Of a stretch of 64,000 nt of DNA, positions 52,300 through 64,000 are shown piece by piece (the stretch's first letter is position 1; each line of letters opens with the position of its first letter). The notes under the pieces were generated by a model, which saw nothing but the letters and a program-made list of their open reading frames with translations, made no database searches and was not told where the DNA came from. Made by a program: the position numbers and the translations under genes. Origin of the DNA: Odobenus rosmarus divergens (lineage: Eukaryota; Chordata; Mammalia; Carnivora; Odobenidae); NCBI RefSeq assembly GCF_000321225.1, contig NW_004450302.1:4521791-4585790 (forward strand). The letters are read 5' to 3'.

Positions 52300-52640
52300 A
52301 TTAATAGACTTTATTTTTTTAGAGCAGTTTTAGGTTTATAGAAACACGTAATGGAAAATATGGACTTCCCACATACCCTGCTCCCCCCACACCCACTTTC
52401 CCCTTTTATTGATATCTTGCATTAGTGCGGTAAATTTGTTACAGTTGAACCAATATTGATGCGTTATTATTAACTAAAGTCCATACTGACATTAGAGATC
52501 ACTCTGCGTGTTGTACATTCTATGGCTTTTGGCAAATGTATAATGACATGAGTCCACCACTATAATAGCAAACAGAATAGTTTCACTGCCCTAAAAATCC
52601 CGTGTGCCTCCTATTATTAAGAGATTTTTTTAAAGGAAGA
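52300..52640 (-). repeat. Old L1M 3' UTR (antisense)
   Basis: Same type as 560-774: actttatttttttagagcag ... gttacagttgaaccaatattgatgcg ... aatgtataatgacatgagtcc. Confidence 0.75.
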
Positions 52641-53150
52641 GTTTAGATTTAAGGGATCCCTCCCCCCACTTTCTTCTAGAAAGTAGAAGTTATATTGTGT
52701 GCCTTCCCTCCCCATGTCCACCCCCTCTCCGTTCCTGAAAGCCAGTCAAAAAGGGTTCCTCCTGACATCCTCAGAAGAGGTGGCCAGGAAACATTCAGCC
52801 CCCCAATTTGATGTGGCAATGCGGCGGGCCCCTGAGGAATTGAGGGGACGTTCACATGATTGTCCCCTGACGTTGCAGTGGACGTAGCTCCCCGCAGTCC
52901 CAGCTCAGGAGTTCCTAGATGGATTCCATTCAGTTCATCCCCGTGCCAATGCCACTTCCAGTTGGAAACAAAAGAAACCCCACCCTAATTAAGCAGCAGA
53001 AGGGATTTAAAACCCACAACAAGGACAGTACTTAGATCTGGTCCCGTACCAAGTAGACAACACTTAGGGGTTGTCCCCACAGGCCCCTGGATCTTGCTGA
53101 GGGGATGACGCCTTTTCTCTTTCATTGTTGGCGGGTGGGGGCGGGGGCTG
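52641..53150. other. Intergenic, nothing recognised
   Basis: Unique-looking DNA. Confidence 0.5.
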
Positions 53151-53319
53151 TCTTTTTTTTTTTAAGATTTTATTTATTTTTTTCATGAGAGAGAGAGGGA
53201 GAGTGAGAAGCAGGCTCCCTGCTGAGCAGGGAGCCCAACTCGGGGCTCGATCCCAGGACCCTGAGATCATGACCCGAGCCGAAGGCAGACGCTTAACCGA
53301 CTGAGCCACCCAGGCGCCC
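53151..53319 (-). mobile_element. CAN-SINE, minus strand
   Basis: Antisense SINE with T-rich start and the ctgagccacccaggcgccc end. No clear target duplication. Confidence 0.88.
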
Positions 53320-54560
53320 AGGTGTGCAAATACAAAGTCAGGTTCTCCCCTCCCTCCTTCCTCTTGTACCCGCTCCAGTCACAGGTGCAGCCCCTCACTG
53401 GATCTCTGTGGAATGGTGGGTGAGCTGTCTTGCAGGCAGGGACTGGTGGGCTGGCTCCAGCATGGTTCTCCAAGGGCCCTGGTGGGTTTTGATCCAAGGG
53501 CCTCTTACTCGCCACAGGTTTACTTTTTAAACCGAGTAAGTGGGGGTGCCCATGGAACCACCATTCTAAAGCAGCTTTATAGTGGTTTCCACTGCCTCTC
53601 TGTCCTGCCTTGGCTGAAAACCCACTCGGGCCCCCTGGCAACTCTGGTCATCCCTTTCTCCAGCCCCTTCAAGTCACAAAACAGTGTCACGCTAGTCATT
53701 AAACATCAAATTCCACAAAATAGTGGAAATATGGATCTTCCTTTGGAGGACACTGCTCTCCCAGCTGGGGCCCCGACCTGGAGAGAGCTGGGAGGGTACG
53801 GAGGCCCGCCACCAGCTTCTGCTCCCAAAGGGACTTGCAGCCCGGGTGCTGGGAGCGTGGTCCTTTCCCGCAGGGGCTGCCCCACTGCAAAGTTCTGCCT
53901 CCGCCGCAGCTCGTCCCTACATCCAGTGACTGGCCAGAGGCCCGCAGGCCCCCTGGGAGACATCACACCTCACCTGGCCCCTCTGCCCACTCTGGCTCCT
54001 GCCCTTGGCCTTGTTCAGGCATCCTTCCCTTATAAACGTCTCTAAGAAATGTCCTGCCGGCCAAACTCCCGCGCAGCATCTGCTTCCGGAGAAGCCACCC
54101 TGGGAAGCCCTCCCCACCTCTCCGTTTCTGCCCGCAGAGGTTCCGGACTGTCCAGGGCCGGGGCTCAAGGAGGAAAGAAAGGGAGCATGAGGGCTCTTCC
54201 TTCCCTGCTGCTGTCACGCTGAGCCGCCTGCTGCACTCTCTGGCCCTGGATTGGATCTCAAGGCAACCCTCTTGCTGGCACTTAACATGGGATTTTGGGG
54301 GTGGGGCTCTGCCCCCTCCCCATCTACGGGAATCTCCCATACTAGTGTCAAAGGTTGGCCCCCCGAACACTAGCATTACTGGTATTGTTGAGAAGACAAA
54401 GCTAAGATTGCTCACTGTGGTTGGTCATCACAACCAGGTCACCACCTTGCAAAACCCGGTAGTGTCTCAGAGAAGGAAAGGTAAGGTCGGGAGGTACTGA
54501 GAGTTGTAAGCTTGGTTTAAAGCAGGCCTGGTGGGGCGGGGGGCGGGGGGTTGGGGGCTT
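53320..54560. other. Intergenic, no gene supported
   Basis: A 210-codon + strand ORF at 53413-54045 has no family similarity. A G-run cluster lies at 54533-54557. Confidence 0.5.
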
Positions 54561-54577
54561 GATTAAGACTGGGTAAG

Positions 54578-54788
54578 GGGGCACCTGGGTGGCGCAGTTG
54601 GTTAAGCATCTGACTCTTGGTTTTGGCTCAGGTCATGATCTCAAGGTTGTGTGATCGAGCCCTCGTCGGGCTCCATGTTTAACTTACCATCTGCTTGAGT
54701 TTCTCTCTCTCCCTCTCCCTCTGCTCCTCTCCACTGTGTTCTTTCTCTCTCTCAAATAAATAAATATATCTTAAAAAAAAAAAAAAAA
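54578..54788 (+). mobile_element. CAN-SINE, + strand
   Basis: Full SINE with A18 tail; duplication aagactgggtaag (54565-54577) / aagactgggaaag (from 54789). Confidence 0.94.
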
Positions 54789-54801
54789 AAGACTGGGAAA
54801 G

Positions 54802-55760
54802 AATCATGATACAACAATCCAGGATTGGTGGGGACAGCCAGGCTAGGATTTTGAACCATGGAGTCTTAGGGCACAGAGATTGATGCTTCCCACTGGAGAG
54901 CTGATAGGTTTTTCTGGAAGATCCTGTAACAAATCAACTATTTGCTTGGGCAGCACAGTCCCAGGAGAGCAGGGAAACGTGAATGAAGTCTGTGGGTAGC
55001 CATATCCTATTAATGGAGATCATGAGGCATGCTTTCCCTTCTTGGCATTCAGGCTCAGTGTGGGGGAGACAGTTTGGGTTCTGATTAGCTCCCTCAACAA
55101 GGCAGATGCAACTCAGCCCCAGCCCTGAGCATCTTCTATCTCTAGCATCTCTCGGCCAAGATGTGTTTGCCCCCTTGGACTGGACTGCAGCAACCCCTCC
55201 GCAGCAGCTTCATCTGATCCACGGGAAACACTCACCCTTCCTTTCCCCCAGTAAACCCTGCAAGCTGCCACCTCTTCCTGGCCCCACCCTTTAGGTCTTC
55301 CATCCAGGAGTTAGATGCCCTGGTCTCTGAATTCCAGTGGACACATACTAAGCATTCGAAGGGGTTGGCCTCTAAGCTCAAGGTAAGGGGCAGGCACCCC
55401 CTACCTACCACCTTCGTGGGGGTGTGGTTAGGGGGACTCATGGCACACCAAAGCTTTCTCTAAAATGCTTTCTCATGCAGCTTCCAACCCCTTCATATAC
55501 ACCCTTAGGAATCATGCCGCCATGTTGGTATCTTGGTCAAACACCTAACTCTGAATTGAAGCATCTATTTGCTTCAACCAGAATCCCTTCTGATATCCTT
55601 TTAATGGCATCGGGACCTCGTGCCTAAATGACATTAAACTCATACCAACTTTTTTACTGTGGGGGTTCTCAAAGGCCTCTCAGCCCAACGATGCTAACAC
55701 CTGTTCTCAGTCCTCCCTCACCCGGATGCCCACCCTCAGAGAACCCCTGGAAGCAGAGTC
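54802..55760. other. Intergenic, nothing recognised
   Basis: Unique-looking DNA. Confidence 0.5.
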
Positions 55761-55985
55761 CAGAGGAAGATTCATAATGTCTACCATTTTGATGGTAATA
55801 TCTACCATTTAGCAAGACATTATGCTGGTCTTTTTATATGTATCATTTCAAATAGTCCTCATAGCAATGCTGTGAGATGGGTACTATTATTATTCTCATT
55901 TTACAGGAAAGGAAACAGGAAACTCAGAGAGCTTAAGGAATTTACCCAAGATCACACAGCCAGGGACCAGAAGGTCAGGATAGGA
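55760..55985 (-). repeat. MIR (antisense), near full length
   Basis: gctgtgagatgggtactattattattctcattttacagg ... gatcacacagccaggga. Confidence 0.85.
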
Positions 55986-57144
55986 AGCAGGCTCACGGGA
56001 CTGTGGCAGACATGCTTCCTAGTATCCATTCCCCTCTTCTTCCAGCCCCAGCCCCTATTTTCATTTTAGGATCCATCCCTCCTCCCCGTCAGCCCTCATG
56101 GTCCTGGGGGGCACTACCACTCTGCAGGGGAAGAGCACGAGACCAGCAGAGTGCACTCCCCAGAATTCAATCCTCGGTCCAGGAGACAGATGTGTCTGAG
56201 GCTATAGAATTAGAGCACCACCTGGGATGTGCTGTTTTCAGCTGGGCTTGAACTTGCAATATAGGGTCTGGTTGCAACTAGCAGCCACCCAGAGGGGAGA
56301 GCTGCCTGAGAATGTGGTCAACACAGAGGAGAGAGAAGCATAGTGACCTGAAGAGGGGTGCTGATCCCCACCAAGTTCGTGTGCCCCTGAGTTCAGCTCC
56401 ACCCACATTGGTCAGACTCTCCTCCCTCTACTAAACTCAACCGAGTAAGTTTTCTCCTGTCAAGAGCAAATGAAGAATCCTGAGGCCCTAACAATGCGCC
56501 AGTGCTCTTAATCCCATTGCCCTACTGGGCATCTGCCTGGAGGGGCCTGAGACAGAGAACAAAGCTCCAGCAATATTCTAGTATCTGTTGGGATTTGAAG
56601 GGTCCCAATAAATTAGACTCCATGACCCTCCCTCCCCCAGTTCTGAGCCAAATGAGGGACTGGCAAAGAAATTAGATGGTGACCAAGACACCAGTTTTGT
56701 GACTGGCAGTTGGGGGACAGCGTGGTGTAGGTCAACAATGACAACCGGTTTTCTCACACGGCGCCCCAGTCATGCACGCGCTGCCCACGGTCCTCCCCAG
56801 CCAGGGGCCGAGCCAGACAGGGTGTAGTATAGGGTCCAGAGGAACTAAGCAGAACATGCGCCTCCCCTGGACGCTGGCTCCCAAGGAGAACGGAAGGAGC
56901 TGAGAAGGCATCCTGCCCACCCCACCACACCCACGCACCCCCAGCAATCAGAGAAGTCACAGCTCCTCCCTTGGGAGGAACGAGGAAAGGGGGGTGGAGA
57001 GAGAGGCCAGGGAGGTCAGTCTAACAAGCTCCTTCCATATGGAAGCTCAAGCAAGATCTGAGGAGCCCTCCTGTTACCTCCCTGGAACAACCAAAAACCC
57101 AACGGAAGATTAGGTCTTACGTCCACAGTGGTATTAGGTTAGCT
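55986..57144. other. Intergenic, nothing recognised
   Basis: Unique-looking DNA. Confidence 0.5.
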
Positions 57145-57352
57145 CTGAGTTCTGGACCTTGGCACTACTGATATTTTGGATCAGATAATTCGGGGGCAGG
57201 ACGGGGGGAGCTGTCCTGTGCATTGGAGGAAATTTATTTACAGTATCCCTAGCACCTCACCACCCCCCCCCACTTCCAATCATGACCATCATAAATGTCT
57301 CCAGACATTGCCAGCTATCCCCTGGGGATGGAACTGCCCCAGCTTAAGAAGC
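57145..57352 (-). mobile_element. MER20 (hAT-Charlie) element, antisense
   Basis: ggcactactgatattttgga, ctgtcctgtgcattgg, tgtctccagacattgccag and ctggggatggaactgcccc match antisense MER20 along its length. Confidence 0.85.
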
Positions 57353-58143
57353 CCCATGTAACCTGATCATAAAGATGAGGAAGAACCACCGTCCTAGATG
57401 CTCCAGCTTCAAAAGCTAAAGGAATGCACTGAGATTGGAAAGGTGGGGGCCGGGGGCATAAGGAGAGTGAGGCTGTCTATCCTAGAGATGTTTCTGGTGG
57501 CCAGGAGCTGGGGGCGATGTAGGAGTTCAGAGCTGGTGGAGCAAAGAGGAATAAATGTGGGGAGTACCTGCTGAATCAGGCAGGACGCTGATTCAACAGG
57601 GCAGCTGGGGGGACTTCGATGATGGATGGGCAGCATCCGGAGATACTGACAAGGGATAGCAAAGCACCTTCGGAATAGCATTCGCTGGGAGCTGTTACCT
57701 CCCTGGTGCCTGAAGGAGAGATAGCAGGAAGTGGCCTCTGGACATGAGCCGTGGCCTGTTGCCATGGGTAAAGGAATTCAGCCACTGCTTCCCCAGCCCA
57801 TCAGATCAAGTAAACATCCTGACCTCACCTTCTGCCTATCCTCTCATCTCCTGATGGCGCCTCCCGAAGGCCAAACCCAACTGGAAGCTGAAAGAAGAGA
57901 GAACATAGTAGTTACAACACATAGATTTCCACCTCCCAGAACACTGAGCAAGGTGGAACGTGGGTCTAGGGGCAAGTGGGGAGTGCCTAGCACACACTAG
58001 AACATTGCAGGGTTAGAAGTGGTGGGTAAGATGCACACAGAGCCGCATGGACAGATCTCAAAAACATAGTACTGGGTGAGACAAGAGTCAGGACTAGATA
58101 TATAACCTAACACTATTTGTGAACATTTAAAATGTATGCACAA
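57353..58143. other. Intergenic, nothing recognised
   Basis: Unique-looking DNA. Confidence 0.5.
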
Positions 58144-58159
58144 AAAAATTCAAAATCCA

Positions 58160-58356
58160 GGGGCGCCTGGGTGGCTCAGTCGTTAGGCATCTGCCTTCGA
58201 CTCGGGTCGTGATCCCAGAGTCCTGGGATCAAGCCCCGCATCGGGCTCCCTGCTCGGCAGGAAGCCTGCTTCTCCCTCTCCCACTCCCCCTGCTTGCGTT
58301 CCCTCTCTCGCTGTGTCTCTGTCAAATAAATAAATAAAAATCTTTAAAAAATATAT
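58160..58356 (+). mobile_element. CAN-SINE, + strand, young
   Basis: Near-consensus ggggcgcctgggtggctcag head, SINE tail aaataaataaataaa; imperfect duplication around aaaattcaaa on both sides. Confidence 0.94.
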
Positions 58357-58371
58357 AAAATTCAAAGCAGC

Positions 58372-59487
58372 AATACTCTTTTTACAAGGACACCTATAAA
58401 GAAAAGATTCACTTGCTGGAATATTTGCCTGTGGCAGGAGAGGAGGTACAGAATGGCAAAGGGACTGTGGATAAAAGAGAATACATTTTCACAAACAAAA
58501 GAGGGGCCTTGCATGGACTAGAGATAACGGAACAACATGAATTAAGCATATGATAAACTCAAATTCCTGCGCAGGAAGTTGAAATGGGGCGGGGGTGGGT
58601 GGGGACATAAAAGCAAAGGAGGGAGGAAGGAGGACAGGAGGTGAAGCAAGCTGGTCCAGGAAAGAGGCGGATGGGTGTGAGCAGGGGCTGCCCCAGAGTG
58701 CCCACCCCTGCTCCTGAGGGGCCCCACTGCAGATGGGGAAACTTCTTCACATTTCTATGAAAATGGAAGACACGTCAAGAGATTGTACAAGGTTCCCATT
58801 TCCCAAAATGATTCCAGAATTTTAAGGCCACTAAGCTTGACACCTTTGATTTTGGAATGAATTCAAGTCCAAAGACCCAAATAGAGCCCCGACTTTGCTT
58901 CCAGCCAGGCGTGAATCATCCAACAGATGGTAGGTGTACATTTAGAAATGAGCCGGGTGAGCCCTGGGAGCTAGAGAGGCTCCCCAGACAAGCCTGCCAA
59001 GCTAAGCAGCATTCCTCTTCTGATAGGGGCGGTGGGACCAGGGGCCGTGTGGGTTCCACTCTTTCTGGCTGCAGGGAGTTGTGACTCTGCATGTTCAAGC
59101 AGTGGGTGGTAGGGGGAGGGGAGGCATCTGTCAGACAAGGAAGGAAGGCTGGGGTCTAGCTCAGCTTCTCTTCCCTGTCTCTCAGGGCCTTCTCCAGCAC
59201 CTCTTTTTGTCTGCGTTTCACCTTCAACCTTCCAAAGGAAAAAGGGTTTCATTGGCTCGACCAGTCACCATCCAGAGACTCTTGACTGAGTAACTTCCAT
59301 TGGCTCCACCATTGTTAGCTCATCCAGGGCGAACTGGTTCTCTTGCAACGCAGGGTTTGGTGGCACTGGGGCTTTTCACCTGCCCAAGCGACACGTGGCA
59401 GATAGAGTGGGTCTTAATTTTGCAAGTGTCACCTCATTAGTCCCTGCCAGATGCTGGGACACCACTCCTCTGAAGGGCCGCTTAGCA
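58372..59487. other. Intergenic, nothing recognised
   Basis: Unique-looking DNA. Confidence 0.5.
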
Positions 59488-59804
59488 CAGATGACCCATG
59501 AACAACACTCATATGGTTCCACTCATACATGGATGTTTTTACAGTACGGTGTTGGAAATGTATTTTATCTTCCTTATGATTTTCTTAGTAGCATTCTTTT
59601 TTTTCCAGCTTACTTTATTGTTAAGAACAGAGTATGCTACACCTATACAAAATATGTCAATCAACGGTTTATGTTATTGATAAGTCTGCCGGTCAAGATT
59701 AGGCTATTAGTAGTTAACTTTTGGAGGAGTGAAAAGTTATGCACAGATTTTCGACTGTATGGGAGTCGGCGCCCTTTACCCCCACATTGTGCAAGGGTCA
59801 ACTG
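59488..59804. mobile_element. MER2-like (Tigger) DNA transposon
   Basis: Terminal inverted repeats cagatgacccatgaacaac and, reversed from the right end, cagttgacccttgcacaat, with a TA dinucleotide on the right. Internal blocks ttccttatgattttcttagta and gctattagtagttaac match the family as I recall it. Confidence 0.8.
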
Positions 59805-59806
59805 TA

Positions 59807-61587
59807 TCAGATAAACATGAGCCCCTTGCCCCATGGCTGGGCCCCACCAAGACGGCCAACATACCATCCCCTCCTACCCCCGGTGCCAGTCTCAGAGGGG
59901 AAGGCTCGCAAGGTCCTCCTGGTCCCCCCTTGGGGGCAGAGTTCGGTGCCAGGCCCTTCTCTTTTAATCCCTTCTAGACTGAACCAGACTGTTCCATCTA
60001 ATGTTTCATATCAGTAAAGGTTCAGACTTTATTGATTCCTACCTAAATACTGTCTTCGAAGCCCCCAGGGGAAGAACAAGGTAAAGACAATTTTGCCCAA
60101 GAATGTCCAGGACGACTTGGCAACCAGTGCCCTTCGGACTGGTATCTCTGGGGGGGATACAAGCAGGGAAACAAAAGGCAGGCCCTCCCCAGAGCCTCCC
60201 CCTTCCAACCCTGCCAACTGCGTCACCTTCTTCAGGGCAAAGGACAGGACCTCCGGAACCATAGCAAATAATAACAGTAAAAATGTTCCCTTGAAATACA
60301 ATGTTGCCTGTGGCTTTCAAAGGGATGAGATTGAGACTGTTAAGAAAGGAGGCTTCTGGTCATATTTTGTGGTTACTGCAGAGGTATCAGCTGCCCCGGT
60401 AAGCAGTCCCTGCTGTTGTGCCCGGCCAATCCCGAAGGCTCTGGCATTCACTCCCTCCATAGCAAACTCTTCAGATTTCTTGTTGCCCATATCTCTTCCC
60501 GGTCCCTGGTCAGGGGGTCCCCACGGCTCTCTTCTTCACGCAGGCCCTGGCGGTGCTCAGTCCCCCACTTCCTGCTCCTTTGGTCCTTCCTTGTTTGTTT
60601 CTCTAACCTTCACGGAAGCTGGGTCTTCAGGCTGCCCGATCCGGGGCCGGGCACCAGGGGCGCGCCAGAGGGCACGGGCCTGGGGTCAAAGGCCTGGCCA
60701 TGCAGGGTGAAGCCGGAGATGCCCCAGCCCGCCCAGCCCACCTTGCCCTTAGCCCTTTCTGAGGCTTCTGTCCCACTAGGAGAGGAGAGAAACCAGGGAC
60801 AGAGAGAGAGCGTCACTCAGCCCTCCTGTTGCCTCCCTGGGACCCCTCCCCCTCACCACCCCACCCCCACCCAGTCACCTCACTCTTTTCCTGCCGGCCC
60901 TGACTCTTCCCATGGACGTACCTCCAGTGCTCTCCTTCCTTTTGTGGAATAGTCTGGCTCCTGTCTGGGCTTCTAACCATAATCCTGCCTGCTTTCCTTT
61001 CCATCACATTGCTCAGGAAACCCCACTTACGAAGATCAGCCTTTAGACCGAGCCCTTAGGTCTTCAGAAGGAAGGCCTCTGATTGGCCACTATCTGTCAC
61101 ATGTCCGCCTCTTGGACCAATCACTGGGTCCAGAAGGACGTACTGCTAAGTTAGGTCCCCCCACCTTTGCAGGAGTGGAAGGGGCCTAGTGATTGACAGC
61201 ACCCGCACCGGGGCGACAGGGAATCTGGTGCATTTGCTCCAAAACAAGGGGGTACTATTAGCAGGAGAAGGCTGGTGAGCACACAAAACCAATAGTTACC
61301 CAGCTCTCGGGGTCCCCTTGGAAGTGGAAGTAGGATATGGGAGAGGGGAGGAAGAACTCCCCTTCTTACTTTGCCCCCATCACCCTCTCCACTGGATTTA
61401 TTATCACTTGCAATTAAAAGAATCTATCCTGTTCCAGAAGCATTGCAGGAAAAAAAATATCATTTTTGCTTTTATTTTTAATATCCATCTGCTTTGCTAA
61501 AAATGTTTTTTAAGAATGTTAAACTATGTGAAAGTTCATTTGCTTTGAAATTCTGCAGGTTAATTCTTAACTTGACATGCACTGAAA
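59807..61587. other. Intergenic with a possible minus-strand terminal exon
   Basis: No gene firmly supported. See the finding at 60010-60345. 61060-61160 has two CCAAT-type boxes (gattggcc, accaatcac) and may be an old repeat. Confidence 0.45.
60029..60262 (-). other. Unassigned small ORF on the minus strand
   Basis: A 77-codon ATG-started frame (MVPEV ... RRQYLGRNQ) ends with a stop overlapping an AATAAA on the minus strand. It has a hydrophobic segment near its end (FLGKIVFTLFFPWGL). I do not recognise it. It could be a real last exon, an old retroelement or chance. Confidence 0.2.
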
Positions 61588-61599
61588 GATATGCTTTCT

Positions 61600-61992
61600 G
61601 GGGCACCTGGGTGGCTCAGTCGATTAAACGTTCGACTCCCTGTTTCGGCTCAGGTCATCAGCTCAGGGTGGTGAGATCAAGCCCCGTGTCAGACTCTGTG
61701 CTCAGCAGGGAGTCTGCTTGAGATTCTTTCTCTCCCTCTCCTTCTGCCCTCCCCCCAATAATAAATAAATAAATCTTTTTTGTTTTTTAAAGATTTCATC
61801 TATTTATTTGACAGAGAGAGCGCGCAAGCAGGCAGAGCGGCAGGCAGGAGAGGGAGAAATAGGCTCCCTGCTGAGCAGAGTCTGACTCGGGCTCGATCCC
61901 AGGACTCCGGGATCATGACCTGAGCCGAAAGCAGACGCCTAATCGACTGAGCCACCCAGGCGCCCATAAATAAATCTTAAAAAAAAAAAAAA
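61600..61992 (+). mobile_element. CAN-SINE (+) whose tail holds a second SINE (minus)
   Basis: Outer SINE 61600-61777 plus tail 61979-61992, with perfect duplication agatatgctttc at 61588-61599 and 61993-62004. See the inner element. Confidence 0.94.
61778..61965 (-). mobile_element. CAN-SINE inserted in the tail of another SINE
   Basis: Antisense copy; perfect duplication ataaataaatctt at 61765-61777 and 61966-61978, which is the tail sequence of the outer SINE. Confidence 0.94.
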
Positions 61993-62004
61993 AGATATGC
62001 TTTC

Positions 62005-63575
62005 GGTGGTTTATTTTCTCTTATGTCTTCCACATAAAACTTCTGAATGACTTACTGCTAAATGTGACTTGCTTAAAGAGTTAACTTGGTGGTTCTCCGG
62101 GAAGTAGATGGAGCATGACAGCCTGACCACAGAATTATCAGCCACCGGAAGAATTTAGGTCCTTGCCACCCTGACAAACATGTCTTGCCCCAGTTCCCGC
62201 AAGGAAACTTCTTGCTTCATCTGATGACCTTGCTTTATGGTTTCATTTTAGCGGCAAGCACTTGTCTGAGCAAGCCTGTTATTTCATGGATGGCTGAAGC
62301 CCTTTGTGAAGAGGTACACTTCATAGAGTTAATACCAAAAAGCACTGTGTCAGAATCTGAGACATGAATGTAATTAAAATCACATTGTATTTCCTCTTGG
62401 CTGCTGAAGCAGACATTAAGAAAGTCTTATCTTCAATAGTACGTTTAGAATGCCCTGTCATAGAAAATTAGTTTAAAATGATAGCTCAGAAAAGAAATAT
62501 AAAAATCTCTCATGCCATTTATTATTAATGTGATTTATGTTAAGTCTCTCAGTGGAATGCTGAAAATGTGCCAATAAATTAGTTCAAGAAATGGTGCAAA
62601 ATTAAATATTAATGAAGTGCTCAAACAAGCACCAATTATACTACAGTATAAGTTTGTAAATATTTCCATAAGTAATTCCCATGGCATATACAGGTAACAC
62701 TGCAGTCCAACAAAAGAAAGAAAGAAAGAAAGAAAGAATCCTCATGAATTTATACCGAAACCTTTTTTTTTTTACTAATAAATTTTCCAATTCACAAATT
62801 TAATCTTAGCTTCTGGTTTCTAAAAAGGCAATAAGCTCTTAGTGTTTGCACGCGGATCCATAGAGCATGGATCGGCTCTACGTTGCAAGTGACAGAAAGC
62901 TCGAGTCACTTGGCTTAAACTAAAAGGAGAATTTGCTTGCATGTTTAACTGAAAAGTACAAAGTAAATGTGACTTCAGGCAAGGTTCCATGCAGCAGCTC
63001 GAAGGATGTCACCAAGAACCTGGTATCCTTCTGCCTCTCCCCTCCTGGGGGTTGTAATACTGAGAGCCCTACCTCTCGCCCCACTGCGGCACCAGGGCAC
63101 TCAGTCACCCAGCTGTCCGGTGGCTTGACCGGTGATGGCTCACAGTTGAGGCATTGTTTCATACTAGTAAGCACTCAGATACCTCCCATCCAAATACTAT
63201 CCTCTGCCTCGCCCAGGAGTATGCAGCCTCCCAATGAATGGTCAGGGCGGGGGTACAATGCCAAGTCCTCTTGCCTCAATTTGAGACAGCTGCAGGACCA
63301 GCTGAGGCCTCTGCTACAACCCTATCACAGTTCACCTTCTTCCTCTGCTCAGTCCTCCCTGGTTTACCCTCTTACTGTTTCCTGAGACCACTGTCGTTTC
63401 TGAGACCACACCCCACTCGATTTCTGGCATGCAAATCTCCACCAAAGAATCTGTTTCCAGTGTCCCAGACCTGTGATAGTTGAGGCTAGGGAAGATTTTA
63501 GGAAGGAGATGCTAACACCAGTTTGGAGCTGGAAGGTGGAGCATAGCAGACTGAAGTGGTGCAATTGTTAAAACT
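62005..63575. other. Intergenic, AT-rich then mixed; no gene
   Basis: Unique-looking DNA with (AAAG)n at 62711-62738. No exon recognised. Confidence 0.5.
62711..62738. repeat. (AAAG)n microsatellite
   Basis: Tetranucleotide repeat. Confidence 0.93.
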
Positions 63576-63579
63576 TTCA

Positions 63580-64000
63580 CTGGGTGGCAGGATATAAAAT
63601 CAATGCACAGATATCAGTTGCATTTATATACACCAACAACAAGACAGAAGAAAGAGAAATTAAGGAGTCGATCCCATTTACAATTGTACCCAAAACCATA
63701 AGATACCTAGGAATAAATCTAACCAAAGAGGCAAAGAATCTGTACTCAGAAAACTATAAAATACTCCTGAAAGAAATTGAGGAAGACACAAAGAAATGGA
63801 AAAACGTTCCATGCTCATGGATTGGAAGAACAAATACCGTGAAGATGTCAATGCTACCTAGAGCAATCTACACATTGAATGCAATCCCTATCAAAATACC
63901 ATCTACTTTTTTCAAAGAAATGGAACAAATAATCCTAAAATTTGTATGGAACCAGAAAAGACCCCGAATAGCCAGAGGAATGTTGAAAAAGAAAAGCAAA
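63580..64000 (+). repeat. Young L1 ORF2 fragment, 5'-truncated, open to the window end
   Basis: In the frame starting at 63587, 138 codons run to the window edge without a stop and read as L1 ORF2 downstream of the RT core ([61 protein letters not shown]). The element is truncated at its 5' end near 63580. It is not a host gene. Confidence 0.88.

Larger units (their letters stand above)
49666..52300. other. Intergenic with SINE, TG repeat and MIR; no gene
   Basis: No exon recognised. Components listed separately. Confidence 0.5.

Noticed and set aside
60093..60710. 205-codon + strand ORF
   Set aside because: No family similarity and no transcript features; the opposite-strand signal is at least as plausible.

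Overview
This window is mammalian nuclear DNA, most likely from a non-canid caniform carnivore (bear, seal or mustelid type). The evidence is about nineteen tRNA-Lys-derived CAN-SINEs, each with a GGGGCGCCTGGGTGGCTCAG-type head, an internal tRNA-like promoter and an (AAATA)n/A tail. Carnivore-type L1 3' ends are also present. None of the SINEs has the canid-specific SINEC_Cf head, which argues against dog. There is no bacterial, phage, CRISPR or operon structure.

One protein-coding gene can be supported: an intact five-exon TMEM92 ortholog on the + strand (coding exons 23604-27906, 160 codons plus stop). All splice sites are GT-AG and the frame is continuous. It is preceded by a GC-rich proximal promoter and, about 0.8-1.2 kb upstream, a CpG-rich block holding a near-consensus CTCF motif. 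In human, TMEM92 lies between COL1A1 and XYLT2 with tens of kilobases of intergenic DNA on each side. That agrees with finding no other coding gene here, but it is recalled synteny and not something seen in the window.

Layout. 1-6.4 kb: AT-rich stack of nested old L1 fragments (mostly minus strand), with two SINEs, a hAT-Charlie fossil and a snoRNA-containing retroposon. 6.4-22.4 kb: GC-rich intergenic DNA with L2, MIR and MER53 fossils, simple repeats and a few AT-rich islands that look like candidate regulatory elements. 22.4-28.4 kb: CpG block, promoter and TMEM92. 28.4-34.9 kb: intergenic DNA with L1ME 3' ends and a 2 kb L2. 34.9-41.3 kb: a repeat-dense block of two minus-strand L1 ORF2 fossils interrupted by nine SINEs and a full-length 7SK retropseudogene. 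41.3-63.6 kb: mixed unique DNA with L1, L2, MIR, MER5, MER20, MER2 and SINE insertions. 63.6-64 kb: the 5' part of a younger + strand L1 with an open ORF2 frame that runs off the window.

The most unusual observations are the C/D-box snoRNA retroposon at 3.99-4.32 kb, the full-length 7SK copy split by a SINE, the CTCF motif in the TMEM92 CpG block, two SINEs inserted in succession at one site (three target copies), and several nested or inverted insertions. I found no sign of a new multi-gene system.
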